Part shown: in pieces, positions 27,914 to 36,678 of the stretch
Layout: every line of letters starts with the position of its first letter
Position numbering within the stretch: the stretch's first letter is position 1
Source of the DNA: CAVYXF01 sp963772335
GTDB taxonomy: Bacteria; Pseudomonadota; Alphaproteobacteria; Rhizobiales; Rhodomicrobiaceae
Assembly (NCBI GenBank): GCA_963772335.1
Contig: CAVYXF010000001.1
Span: 558,001 to 622,000, forward strand
Direction: 5' to 3'
Length of the DNA: 64,000 nt
Made by a program: the position numbers and the translations under genes
Notes under the pieces: model-generated
Told to the model about the DNA's origin: nothing
The model's input: the letters and a program-made list of their open reading frames with translations, nothing else
Database searches by the model: none

Positions 27914-29906
27914 AGCGGTCAACATATTGCTGCTGGAGGACAGCGAAATCGACGCTGAGCTCATCATGCGTCAGCTCGGTAAGATCGAGCAGCCCGTGAA
28001 GATTCATCGGGCCGCGGTTCGTCCGGAGTTCGAACAGCTTCTGGCATCGAGGCAATTCGATCTCATCCTGTCGGACTATTCGCTACCTGACTTCGACGGT
28101 GCTGACGCACTGCGAATTGCCCGCAGCTACGACGCGAACGTTCCGTTCGTGTTCGTATCCGGCGTGCTCGGCGAGGAGTTCGCGACGGAAGCGCTGCACG
28201 GCGGCGCGACCGACTACATCACCAAGAAGAATCTGCCACGTATCCCCATGGCCGCTTCCCGTGCGCTGGTCGAGGCCGCGGCGCGCCGGGAGCGCCGGAA
28301 AGCCATTGAAGCTTTGCGCGAGAGTGAACAGCGCTTCCGCGCAGTTGCCAACGCCGCGCCGGCTTTGATATGGGAGGTCGATGACAAAGGCGACATTACC
28401 TTCGCCAATGGACGCTTCTTCACCGAATTCGGCATTCCGCCCCAAAGGATGGTCGAGGAAGGTTGGCGCTGCTTCGTACATGAGGATGACTGGCGCCAGT
28501 TCGGGAAGGAGCGCGAGCGACTATTTCTGGAGCGGCGTCCCTTCTCGGCCAACATGCGGGTGCGGACCGGCGCTGGCGCGGTGCGCTGGATACGTTGCGA
28601 GAGCCGCCCGCGATGGGATTCGCAGAAGGCCTTCCTTGGCTATGTCGGCTGCGCGGTCGATATCACCAACTCAAAGCTCGCGCGCGATGCTTTGGAGGTG
28701 GAGATCGTCAATCGGACGCAGGAGCTGCGCGAAAAGGACGAGGCGCTGCGCCAATCACAGAAGATGGAGGCCATCGGCCAGCTGACCGGCGGCATTGCGC
28801 ATGACTTCAACAACATGCTCGCCGGCATTATCGGCAGCGCCGACCTTCTCAAGAAGCGCCTTGCCGAAGGGCGCTACGAGGAATGCAATCGCTATGTCGA
28901 TGCGGTGCTCAATTCGGCAAACCGCGCAGCCTCTCTGACTCAGAGACTTCTTGCATTCTCGAGACGTCAGACGCTCGATTTACAGCCGATTTCGATCGAA
29001 GCACAGCTACGCTCGCTTTCCGAACTCGTGCAGCGCACCATCGGTCCGTCGGTGTCGCTTTCGGTCGAGTTGGAACCGGACCTCTGGTGTGCTCTCACCG
29101 ACGCCAATCAGTTCGAAAGCGCGATCCTCAATTTGGCGATCAACTCGCGCGACGCGATGCCGGAGGGTGGCAAGCTGATCCTGAAGGCCGAGAACGTAGC
29201 GGTTGGCGCCAAGGAGGCGGCCGACAAGGAGCTGCATCCGGGCAATTATGTGCGCGTCAGCATTGAAGACACCGGTACCGGCATGGATGCCGAGACCCTA
29301 TCGAAAGCCGTCGATCCGTTTTTTACCACCAAACCGCTCGGCCAGGGGACGGGGCTCGGACTTTCTATGGTGTTCGGCTTTGCGACCCAGAGCGGCGGCG
29401 GTCTCGAGATCTGTTCCGAGCCGGGCTTGGGCACGACCGTCTCCATGCTGCTGCCCCGCTCGGACGCCGATGCGGCGCATGACGGCGAGCAAGTCAGAGC
29501 CGTGAGGGACGGCAAGCCTTCTTTATCGCCGCAGGGAAGTTGCATCTGTGTCGTTGAAGACGAGTTGATCGTACGCATGCTGATCGTCGATCATCTCGAG
29601 GAACTCGGCTACCATGTCGTCGAAGCGGACAATGCCTCCCAGGCGCTTGAAATGCTTAGCAAAGGCAGACCTGTCGACCTTTTGATTACGGATGTCGGAC
29701 TGCCAGGAATGGACGGTCGACAGCTGGCCTCGGAGGCGCGCAAACTATCGCCCGATCTGCCCATACTTTTCGCGACCGGCTATGCCGACGGCGCCGTCAA
29801 TCGGTCCGATCTGGTGGGTCGTGGTATGGATATGGTCGGTAAGCCTTTCGACATCGATGATCTGGCCGAGAAGATCGGCGCGCTCCTGGAAATCCGCAGC
29901 AGCTGA
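27894..29906 (+). CDS. Hybrid histidine kinase REC-PAS-HisKA-HATPase-REC
   Basis: The protein has 670 residues. An N-terminal receiver (Asp in ILSDYSLPDFDG) is followed by a PAS domain (about 145-270), a short coiled coil, a kinase core with the His in GGIAHDFNNMLAG, the N-box NLAINSRDAMPEGG and GQGTGLGLSMVFG, and a C-terminal receiver (Asp in LLITDVGLPGMDG). It overlaps the upstream response-regulator gene by 20 bases and completes a three-gene light-signalling operon. There are no membrane segments, so its input is probably the phytochrome phosphorelay or a PAS ligand. The DNA-binding output is not encoded nearby. Confidence 0.92.
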   Translation: MPYVTTEAVNILLLEDSEIDAELIMRQLGKIEQPVKIHRAAVRPEFEQLLASRQFDLILSDYSLPDFDGADALRIARSYDANVPFVFVSGVLGEEFATEALHGGATDYITKKNLPRIPMAASRALVEAAARRERRKAIEALRESEQRFRAVANAAPALIWEVDDKGDITFANGRFFTEFGIPPQRMVEEGWRCFVHEDDWRQFGKERERLFLERRPFSANMRVRTGAGAVRWIRCESRPRWDSQKAFLGYVGCAVDITNSKLARDALEVEIVNRTQELREKDEALRQSQKMEAIGQLTGGIAHDFNNMLAGIIGSADLLKKRLAEGRYEECNRYVDAVLNSANRAASLTQRLLAFSRRQTLDLQPISIEAQLRSLSELVQRTIGPSVSLSVELEPDLWCALTDANQFESAILNLAINSRDAMPEGGKLILKAENVAVGAKEAADKELHPGNYVRVSIEDTGTGMDAETLSKAVDPFFTTKPLGQGTGLGLSMVFGFATQSGGGLEICSEPGLGTTVSMLLPRSDADAAHDGEQVRAVRDGKPSLSPQGSCICVVEDELIVRMLIVDHLEELGYHVVEADNASQALEMLSKGRPVDLLITDVGLPGMDGRQLASEARKLSPDLPILFATGYADGAVNRSDLVGRGMDMVGKPFDIDDLAEKIGALLEIRSS

Positions 29907-29976
29907 AGCGCGGCCTACATCCTCAGCGCCACGTCCGCGGCGACATCGCCCAGCTGGTGCAATCGCGCGTGCCGGG

Positions 29977-31512
29977 TCAAAGAAATATCTCCGCCGTCAA
30001 TCGCGTCTTGAGGGCCGCAGCCCGCTTGCGGATCATCGCGCGTTCCTCGGGATCTTTCCTCGCCAGGTTCATGTACGGGTACTTCATGCGCGGGTTCTCC
30101 GAGAAGCGGTCCTCGTGCCGCGCCAGGAAATCCCAGTAGAGCGTGGTGAATGGACAAGCATCCTCGCCGACCGATTTCTTCGGATCATAACGGCAATGGC
30201 GGCAGTAATTGCTCATCTTGTTGATGTAGTTGCCGGCTGCCGCATAGGGCTTGGTGCCGATCAGGCCGCCGTCGCCATACTGGCCCATACCGAGCGCATT
30301 GGGCAGCGAAACCCAGTCGATCGCGTCCCAGAACATCGACATATGCCAGCGATGCACGTCGTAGGGCTTGACGCCGAGCAGCAGGCAAAACAGGCCGAGG
30401 ACCATCAGCCGCTCTATATGATGCGCATAGGCATGATCGATGGTGTGGCGGATCGCCTCCGCCAGGCACCGCATATCGGTTTCGCCTGTCCAGTAGAAGC
30501 GCGGCATTGGCAGATCGGCTTCGAGCGCGTTCTGCTCTGCATAGTCGGGCATGAAACACCAATAGACGCCGTGGACGAACTCCCGCCAGCCGATCACCTG
30601 GCGCAGAAAACCTTCGAGGGAGTTGAGCGGCGCGCCGGCTGGGTTGGCGAGCACGGCGTCGACCACTTCCCGTGGCCGCAGGAGATGGAGGTTGAGCGGG
30701 CCGGAGAGATGCGAATGGAACAGGATCGGCTCGCCGGTGCCCATCGCGTCCTGAAAGCGGCCGAAATTGCCCAGCCGGTGCAGGGCGAAATCCTGCAATG
30801 ATTGAAGCGCTTGAGTTCGCGTGACCGGCAGGTCGAATCCATCGAGCCGGCCCGGATTTCCTGGAAACTCGCGCTCGACAAGCGCTATGACGCCGCGCGT
30901 GATCTCATCGGGCACAAAGCTTGGCCCCCGTGGGATGGGGGGCGGCCCCTCGCGCCCAAATGATGCACGGTTCTGCGCGTCATAGTTCCAGGCGCCGCCC
31001 ATCGGGCTGCCGTCCGGATCGACGAGGATGCCAAGCCGCAGGCGCATGAAGCGGTAGAACTGCTCCAGCACGAGGCGCGGATGCTCCTGCGCGAAGGCGG
31101 CGAAGCTCTCCTGTGGGCAAAGGAAATGCCGGTCGGCGCGGATTTCGATCGGCAGGTCCAGAGCGGAAAGCCGCTCTCCTACGCGCCAATCGCCGGGCTG
31201 GAGTACGATGAGGCGCTGCGGCTTGAGCGCCTTGGCCCATCGCCGAATCTCACCCGCGAAATTGCCGCAATTGGCCGGGTCGTCGAGCTCGCTATAATAG
31301 ACGCGCCGTCCGCTAGCCCGCTGCTCCTCACGGAAGTGCCGCATCGCCGCGAAGAAGAAGGCGAGCCGGCGCTTGTGCTGCGGGATGTAAGTTGCCTCCT
31401 CGCGCACCTCCATCTGCAGGATCGCGTCCTGCGCCGCATCGAACCCGTCGAAGGCTGCCGAGCGCCCGTCCAGCTGATCACCGAGCACGATGACGAGATG
31501 GCGCAGCTTCAC
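29977..31512 (-). CDS. FeS-type cryptochrome/(6-4) photolyase, PhrB-like
   Basis: This protein of 511 residues belongs to the FeS-BCP branch of bacterial cryptochromes/photolyases, whose Agrobacterium member PhrB repairs (6-4) photoproducts in blue light with FAD, a lumazine antenna and a 4Fe-4S cluster. The N-terminus LVIVLGDQLDGRSAAF and the FAD-domain stretch SLPNALGMGQYGDGG fit the branch. Cluster cysteines are visible in YCRHC and EDACPF near the C-terminus, with a fourth candidate in VYWCFMP. The start is a GTG that overlaps the upstream DUF2945 gene by 4 bases. It converges on the phytochrome operon. Confidence 0.9.
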   Translation of the reverse strand: MKLRHLVIVLGDQLDGRSAAFDGFDAAQDAILQMEVREEATYIPQHKRRLAFFFAAMRHFREEQRASGRRVYYSELDDPANCGNFAGEIRRWAKALKPQRLIVLQPGDWRVGERLSALDLPIEIRADRHFLCPQESFAAFAQEHPRLVLEQFYRFMRLRLGILVDPDGSPMGGAWNYDAQNRASFGREGPPPIPRGPSFVPDEITRGVIALVEREFPGNPGRLDGFDLPVTRTQALQSLQDFALHRLGNFGRFQDAMGTGEPILFHSHLSGPLNLHLLRPREVVDAVLANPAGAPLNSLEGFLRQVIGWREFVHGVYWCFMPDYAEQNALEADLPMPRFYWTGETDMRCLAEAIRHTIDHAYAHHIERLMVLGLFCLLLGVKPYDVHRWHMSMFWDAIDWVSLPNALGMGQYGDGGLIGTKPYAAAGNYINKMSNYCRHCRYDPKKSVGEDACPFTTLYWDFLARHEDRFSENPRMKYPYMNLARKDPEERAMIRKRAAALKTRLTAEIFL

Positions 31513-31718
31513 TTCTTCTTCAGCTCGCCCGGCTTGTGCGCTGCCTTCTTGCCCGATTTGTCGCTCTGCACGATGTACTGCGGATTGTCCTTCGAGGCGG
31601 CCACTTTATGACTCTTGATGTGGGTTTCCGAGGTCTGCTTCTTGACCACCTTGCCATGGGCCTTGCCCTGGCTCGTGTCCCACTCAACCTTGTCGCCTGT
31701 CTTCAGGCTCTTCGCCAT
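31509..31718 (-). CDS. DUF2945 small Tudor-like protein
   Basis: This very basic protein of 69 residues starts MAKSLKTGDKVEWDTSQGKA and continues GKVVKKQTSETHIKSHKVAASKDNPQY in short runs, the pattern of DUF2945 (hypervirulence-associated Tudor-like fold). The ATG at 31718 follows AGAGAATA. It overlaps the photolyase start by four bases (GTGA), so the two are co-translated. A nucleic-acid-binding helper role for the photolyase is plausible from fold and position but not shown. Confidence 0.85.
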   Translation of the reverse strand: MAKSLKTGDKVEWDTSQGKAHGKVVKKQTSETHIKSHKVAASKDNPQYIVQSDKSGKKAAHKPGELKKK

Positions 31719-31864
31719 TATTCTCTTCCGCGGATCTCTGGTGCCATCTGGGGCGCCTTGGCCCACATTTTCATCCAAGCGGGTTTGGGCCGGATTGGTT
31801 CCTTCGGTCAGCCGCCGACAGGCACCCCGTATCATCTGGCGAAGAATGCTTAAGTCGACAGCGT

Positions 31865-33301
31865 TCAACCTTTGGCGACAGCTTTTTCTGCCCCAACAGA
31901 GGTCGCGCCAACGCTTTGGAGATCGCGCACGAAGGCGGCAAACTCGCGCTCCCTCGCCTCGGCATCCGGAAGGCGGAGCAGAAAAGACGGGTGGACGGTA
32001 ATCAGGACTGTGAAGCCGACCGGATGCCGGGCAAGCGTGCCCCTCTCGCTCAGGATACGGATGCTGCGCCCGAGCAGCGACTGCGCCGCCGTCGCGCCCA
32101 GCGCCACCACCAGCTCCGGCTTCACCAAGGCCAGCTCGCGCTCCAGCCACCATCTGCAGGCCTCGATCTCCGGCCGACCGGGCGTCTTGTGGAGTCGGCG
32201 CTTACCCCGCGCTTCGAACTTGAAATGCTTGACCGCATTCGTGACGTAAACTTCAGAGCGCTCGATTCCGGCCGCGGCGAGGGCGCGGTCGAGAAGCTGT
32301 CCGGCCGGTCCGACGAAGGCCTCTCCCGCCAGATCCTCCTGGTCGCCCGGCTGCTCTCCGACCAGCATCACGCGGGCGTCCTGGGGGCCTTCGCCAAACA
32401 CCGTCTGTGTGGCCGACGCAAAGAGCGGGCAGCGCTGGCAGCCCGCGGCCTCCTGCGCAAGGCCGGCAAGGTCGGAGCTGGTCGGTGGCAAAAGGTCTGC
32501 CGGCGTGACGGGGCGAGAACGCTTGCGCGGCGATGTCGGGGCCGAGGCTACCATCGCCTCGGTGCGCGCGGTCGCCTGCGAAAGCAGCGCCGGGATGAGC
32601 GGCGCCTCCGGCAGGTTGCGCCAGTAGTGCTTCGGCATATGCGACCGCATCAACTCCGGATTGGCGCGCGCCGGATTGAAAGTGGCGCGATAATAGGTGC
32701 GCCACCACTCGTCGAGATCGTCCCCGGCCGGTGCGTCCTCACGGCGAACCGGCCCTGCGAAGGCAAGCTCAGAGCCGTTCCAATGGGCGGAGCCGACCGG
32801 CGTCAGAATCGACCATCGCATGCAGGAGAACCGGTCGACGAAGAAGGGCGCCGCACGCTCTACGATAAAATGCTGCGGCTCGAACCAGGCGACGAAGTGC
32901 TCGCCTGCCTCCGTCTCCACCCGGCGGAAGCGGAGAAAGGCGTGCATCTTGTGAATGTCGCGCCCGATCGCCTTCTGCATGCGGGTAAGGCGATGCACCA
33001 GCGGGTCCGCCGCGACGGTGAGGAGCTGGCGCTCGCCATGCGCGAGGCGCCACAGGAGCTCGTAAAGCAGCGCCCGCCGCTCGCCATCGCGGTGGCAGAT
33101 GACGTCCTCGGCGAGCCGGGGAAACCCGGCCGGCACCTTGAGCGGCTCGCCCATGGGCAGGTCTGGCGTAGTGAAGAGGCCCTGTTCCACCCCCTCATGC
33201 CAGATCACCTCATGAGGTGATACGCCGGCGGCAACAAGGCCCCTTGCGACTTCGCGAAAGGCGCTAAGATCATGCGGCCGCTTGAGGGCGATGTCGTACA
33301 T
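31865..33301 (-). CDS. udgX: UdgX-type uracil-DNA glycosylase fused to a DUF4130 domain
   Basis: The protein has 478 residues. The N-terminal part (about 1-230) is the DUF4130 region found beside repair radical-SAM proteins; the C-terminal part (about 285-478) is a family-4/5-like uracil-DNA glycosylase with CQRCPL, GEQPGDQEDLAGEAFVGPAG and VTVHPS-like ITVHPSFLLR. Between them lies the UdgX loop GKRRLHKTPGRPE; in UdgX the His of KRRIH (about residue 371 here) bonds covalently to the abasic site after uracil removal. Here Ile is Leu. The start codon overlaps the stop of the radical-SAM gene by one base (TGATG). The operon is preceded by a LexA box. Confidence 0.93.
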   Translation of the reverse strand: MYDIALKRPHDLSAFREVARGLVAAGVSPHEVIWHEGVEQGLFTTPDLPMGEPLKVPAGFPRLAEDVICHRDGERRALLYELLWRLAHGERQLLTVAADPLVHRLTRMQKAIGRDIHKMHAFLRFRRVETEAGEHFVAWFEPQHFIVERAAPFFVDRFSCMRWSILTPVGSAHWNGSELAFAGPVRREDAPAGDDLDEWWRTYYRATFNPARANPELMRSHMPKHYWRNLPEAPLIPALLSQATARTEAMVASAPTSPRKRSRPVTPADLLPPTSSDLAGLAQEAAGCQRCPLFASATQTVFGEGPQDARVMLVGEQPGDQEDLAGEAFVGPAGQLLDRALAAAGIERSEVYVTNAVKHFKFEARGKRRLHKTPGRPEIEACRWWLERELALVKPELVVALGATAAQSLLGRSIRILSERGTLARHPVGFTVLITVHPSFLLRLPDAEAREREFAAFVRDLQSVGATSVGAEKAVAKG

Positions 33302-34521
33302 CAGGCGAACAGGGTGAGCTGCTCGGCCGGGGCGGCGAAAAAGTCGCGCAAGTTCGCCCGATCGGCGTGCCGGCCCGGTGAGTGGTCGGCGGCGATGACA
33401 AAGGGCAGCAGCTTCTTCGTCGAGGCGGCAAGGCGGCAGAGATCGTCGAGGCGCAAGGTGCGGTGGCGCCAACTCGCAAGGATCCTGTCTACGCTGCGCA
33501 CGCCGAGCCCTGGAACGCGCAGCAGCGCTTCGCGCTCGGCGCGGTTCACGTCCACTGGGAAGCGGTCGCGGTGCTTGAGCGCCCAGGCGAGCTTGGGGTC
33601 GATGGCGAGGTCGAGCATGCCGCCGGTCGAGCTAGCGGCGATCTCCTCGGCCGAAAAGCCGTAATACCGCATCAGCCAGTCGGCCTGATAGAGTCGGTTC
33701 TCACGCTGAAGTGGCGGCGCTTTTGCGGGAAGGGCGCTGCTTGCATCGGGAATGGGGCTGAAGGCGGAGTAGTACACCCGCTTCAGCCGATAGCCGGCAT
33801 AGAGCGTGGCGGAGTTCGCCAGAATCGTGGCGTCAGTGGAGGTGTCGGCGCCCACGATTATTTGCGTGCTCTGGCCGGCCGGCGCGAAACGCGGCGCGCG
33901 GCTTTCACTTTCCACCTCCTCGATCTTCTGTCGCAGGAGCGCCATCGAGCGCTTGATCGAGGTGGTCTGCTTTTCCGGTGCGAAACGCGTCAAGCCTGCT
34001 TCGGTTGGCATTTCGACATTGATCGACAGCCGGTCGGCCCAGCGCCCCGCCTCGGCGATGAGCGCCTCGCTGGCCTCCGGAATCGTCTTGAGGTGAATGT
34101 AGCCGCGGAAGAGGTGCTCTTCGCGTAACGTTCGTGCGACCCGGATCAGCTCTTCCATCGTGTAGTCGGCGGACTGGATAATCCCGGACGAAAGGAACAG
34201 CCCTTCGATATAGTTGCGCTTGTAGAAGGCGATGGTGAGATCGACCACCTCCTCCACGGTGAAGCGGGCGCGCCGGACATTGGAGGAGCGGCGGTTGATG
34301 CAGTAGGCGCAGTCGTAGAGGCAGAAGTTCGTCAGCAGGATTTTGAGCAGCGACACACAGCGCCCGTCCGGCGTATAGGAGTGACAAATGCCCACGCCGG
34401 TCGTGGAGCCGATACCGCCGGAGCGAGCGTTTCGCTTTTGGGCGCCAGAGGAGGCGCAGGACACGTCGTATTTCGCTGCGTCGGCAAGGATAGAGAGCTT
34501 TTCAGGTACGGTAAGAACCAT
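33301..34521 (-). CDS. Radical-SAM protein linked to uracil-DNA glycosylase
   Basis: This protein of about 406 residues matches the putative DNA modification/repair radical-SAM family that is regularly found next to DUF4130-UDG genes. The 4Fe-4S motif CxxxCxxC is present as FCLYDCAYC. A C-terminal helix-hairpin-helix (LLRVPGLGVRSVDRIL) suggests DNA binding. The reaction is unknown; distant resemblance to spore photoproduct lyase suggests repair of a DNA lesion. An ATG at 34533 is also in frame, but it lies inside a LexA box, so I prefer the ATG at 34521. It is the first gene of the operon. Confidence 0.88.
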   Translation of the reverse strand: MVLTVPEKLSILADAAKYDVSCASSGAQKRNARSGGIGSTTGVGICHSYTPDGRCVSLLKILLTNFCLYDCAYCINRRSSNVRRARFTVEEVVDLTIAFYKRNYIEGLFLSSGIIQSADYTMEELIRVARTLREEHLFRGYIHLKTIPEASEALIAEAGRWADRLSINVEMPTEAGLTRFAPEKQTTSIKRSMALLRQKIEEVESESRAPRFAPAGQSTQIIVGADTSTDATILANSATLYAGYRLKRVYYSAFSPIPDASSALPAKAPPLQRENRLYQADWLMRYYGFSAEEIAASSTGGMLDLAIDPKLAWALKHRDRFPVDVNRAEREALLRVPGLGVRSVDRILASWRHRTLRLDDLCRLAASTKKLLPFVIAADHSPGRHADRANLRDFFAAPAEQLTLFA

Positions 34522-34527
34522 ACCAAT

Positions 34528-34542
34528 GTTCATACATTGTTC
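34528..34542. promoter_or_regulatory. LexA box (SOS operator) of the radical-SAM/udgX operon
   Basis: The sequence GTTCATACATTGTTC is a perfect GTTC-N7-GTTC direct repeat, the LexA site established for alphaproteobacteria. It lies 7 bases upstream of the preferred start of the radical-SAM gene. Binding there would block transcription or early elongation until DNA damage. Confidence 0.85.
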
Positions 34543-34678
34543 TCAGGGCAAACGTCAAGGCTCGCCGCTCCGCGCACCCGCGTGGATGGACCGGCTTCAT
34601 GCTTGCTCTCTTTTCTTCGCGGTGCGGATTAGGGCTTGAAGCCCTGAAAAGCGCGTGTCATAAGGCCTTTCTCGGCAA

Positions 34679-34755
34679 CGGAGTGTAGCGCAGCCTGGTA
34701 GCGCACCTGCTTCGGGAGCAGGGGGTCGGTGGTTCGAATCCACTCACTCCGACCA
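34679..34755 (+). tRNA. tRNA-Pro(CGG)
   Basis: This is a 77-nt cloverleaf with acceptor arms CGGAGTG and CACTCCG, an anticodon stem CCTGC/GCAGG enclosing TTCGGGA (anticodon CGG, reading CCG), a T arm around GGTTCGAATCC and an encoded CCA. A broken transposase gene begins within ten bases of its 3' end. Confidence 0.95.
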
Positions 34756-34764
34756 AGATTTCTG

Positions 34765-35289
34765 GCCCGGTCGGATCCGCTCGAGGGCAATGCCGAGCCT
34801 GAGCCACCAGACCGAGAGCTTTGAGAGATTGTAAAGCCCGTTGGGCGAGGCGAAGGGCAGACCGTTGTCGCTGCGAATGGCGTTGGGCAGGCCGCGCTCG
34901 GTGAAGAGGCGCTGGAAAGCGCTGAAAACGCCGTCTTCCTTTATTGTCTCAAGGGCTTAGCAGGCCAGAAGCATGCGCGAGGCCTGGTCGGTGACTGTCA
35001 AAGGGTAACAGTAGCGGCCGTTGCCAAGCTTGAACTCGCCCTTGAAGTCGGCACACCAGAGATCGTTGGGGGCGATCGCCGCCGACAGGGCCGTGCCCTG
35101 GGCCGTGAAGCGCCGGCTTTGACGGGCGCGCTTCACCAGGCCGTGCCGGTCGAGAACGGCATGCACGGTGCTTTTGGCCGGCACCCGCACATCGCTGTTC
35201 AGGCGCCGCACCAGCAGTTCGCGGATCTTGCGTGCCCCTAATGCGCTTCTCCCGCTTAGCGACATTTCCCAAGATTTTGCGTTCCGCAA
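34765..35289 (-). pseudogene. Broken IS481-like transposase next to tRNA-Pro
   Basis: The minus strand encodes part of an integrase-core transposase: GARKIRELLVRRL, STVHAVLDRHGLV and PNDLWCADFKGEFKLGNGRY, which holds the first catalytic Asp. An in-frame TAA at 34957-34959 replaces a sense codon, after which the frame goes on with ALETIKEDGVFSAFQRLF and IRSDNGLPFASPNGL, holding the second Asp. It stops at ERIRPGQ beside the tRNA, before the final Glu. Both ends and the catalytic set are incomplete, so it is dead. Confidence 0.85.
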
Positions 35290-35758
35290 TATTGCTGCTG
35301 CGGAACGCGGCGCATCCGGGGACGGCCTTCAGAAGGCGGCCGGCGCGACGGCATGGAAGACGATCCGTCCCGAGCGTTTCCGGAACTGGGCCGGCAACAT
35401 TTACACGCTCATCCTCCGCCGGATGGCGGCCCTCCCCGCGGGCGGCTCTGTGATCGCAAATAAGCCCCGCCGGCCTGATCGCCCTAAGAATCGCCTCCCT
35501 GATGGCGCAAGCAACCGTCTTTCCATAAATGGCAAAGCTTAGGTCATTCCATAAATGGCAAAGCTTAGGTCATTCGAGATTCTGTCAAGCTTACGCTCAT
35601 GGAAATTCTCAAACCTGAATTGTTATTTCTTCAACTTCGGAACCTTCTTTCCTCGGACCCAGTTCGCTTGTGTGTGTCAGGGGCTGCCGAGCATTTCGCA
35701 CAGACGTTGTCTGTATGACAGCCACCATGCCTGACCTCCCGCAAACCAAGGAAAGTCT
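35290..35758. other. Non-coding gap upstream of manganese catalase
   Basis: This is 469 bases without a convincing gene. It contains one tandem repeat (listed separately) and an AT-richer stretch from about 35570 that probably includes the catalase promoter. I recognise no other element. Confidence 0.45.
35521..35572 (+). repeat. Two perfect tandem copies of a 26-base unit
   Basis: The unit TTCCATAAATGGCAAAGCTT plus AGGTCA occurs at 35521-35546 and again at 35547-35572, followed by the first three bases of a third copy. Each unit contains the palindromes CCATAAATGG and AAGCTT. The placement, 190 bases before the catalase start, would allow a duplicated regulator site. Confidence 0.9.
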
Positions 35759-36634
35759 ATGTTTTATCACGATCGCAACTTACAATACACGGTTCGGGTC
35801 GACGAGCCGAACCCGTCCTTCGCCCGCATGCTGCAGCAGGCCATCGGCGGCGTCGAAGGTGAGATCCGCGTCTGCCTGCAATACCTCTTCCAGGCGTGGG
35901 GCGCGCGTGGTCCGGTCAAATACCGGGATATGCTGCTGGAGACCGGGACCGAGGAAATCTCCCACATCGAGATGCTCTCTCACGCCGTCGCGCTCAATCT
36001 GGAAAATGCGCCGGTGTCGCTCCAGGAGGAGATTGCTGCCACCAATCCGACGGTGAATGCCGTGCTCGGCGGCATGAACCCGCGGCATGTGTTGTCGGCT
36101 GGCCTTGCGGCCATGCCCGTCGACGCCAATGGCGTACCGTTCGACTGCTCGCACGTCTACGGCAGCGGCAACATCGCCGCCGACATGTACGCCAATGTCA
36201 CGGCCGAGGCGACGGGCCGCGCGCTCGCGGTGCGGCTCTACAATATGACCGATGACGCCGGCATGAAGGATTTCCTCAGCTTCCTGATCGCACGTGACAC
36301 GATGCATCAGCAGCAGTGGCTGGCTGCGATCGAGGAGATGGGCGGCTATCAGAGCCTGCCGATCCCCAACAGCTTCGACCAGAGCAAGGAAGCGCAGGAA
36401 TACTCCTATGTGTTCCTCGGCACCTCGATCGACGGCACGCCGCCACCGGAGGGTCGGTTCACCAGCGGATCCTCGCTCGACGGCAAGGCGCAGTTCTCCG
36501 CGAAGATTGCCACGCCCGAGGGGCAGGAGCCCAATCTCGGCCCCGCGCGCCCCGACAGCGGCGCGCAGACCGAACAGATCATGTCAAGCGGCGACGGAAG
36601 CACGGCAAAAGCGAGCGGAAGGTCCGCAAGATAA
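35759..36634 (+). CDS. Manganese catalase
   Basis: This non-heme dimanganese catalase of 291 residues breaks H2O2 to water and oxygen. The ferritin-like bundle carries metal ligands in GGVEGEIRVCLQYLFQAW, GTEEISHIEML, VTAEATGRA and RDTMHQQQW, giving the expected Glu and His set. The C-terminal 50 residues are low complexity (Gly, Ser, Pro), as is usual. AAGGAAAG precedes the ATG. A DUF892 relic lies just downstream; both families occur together in stress-response clusters. Confidence 0.95.
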   Translation: MFYHDRNLQYTVRVDEPNPSFARMLQQAIGGVEGEIRVCLQYLFQAWGARGPVKYRDMLLETGTEEISHIEMLSHAVALNLENAPVSLQEEIAATNPTVNAVLGGMNPRHVLSAGLAAMPVDANGVPFDCSHVYGSGNIAADMYANVTAEATGRALAVRLYNMTDDAGMKDFLSFLIARDTMHQQQWLAAIEEMGGYQSLPIPNSFDQSKEAQEYSYVFLGTSIDGTPPPEGRFTSGSSLDGKAQFSAKIATPEGQEPNLGPARPDSGAQTEQIMSSGDGSTAKASGRSAR

Positions 36635-36678
36635 CAGAGCGCGGCGGGTTACCGCCGCGATCACTCTTTGACGATTGA

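Noticed and set aside
35290..35542. Short open frames upstream of manganese catalase, including one with NWAGN
   Set aside because: The resemblance to an oxidase N-terminus is a few residues long and no continuous domain follows.
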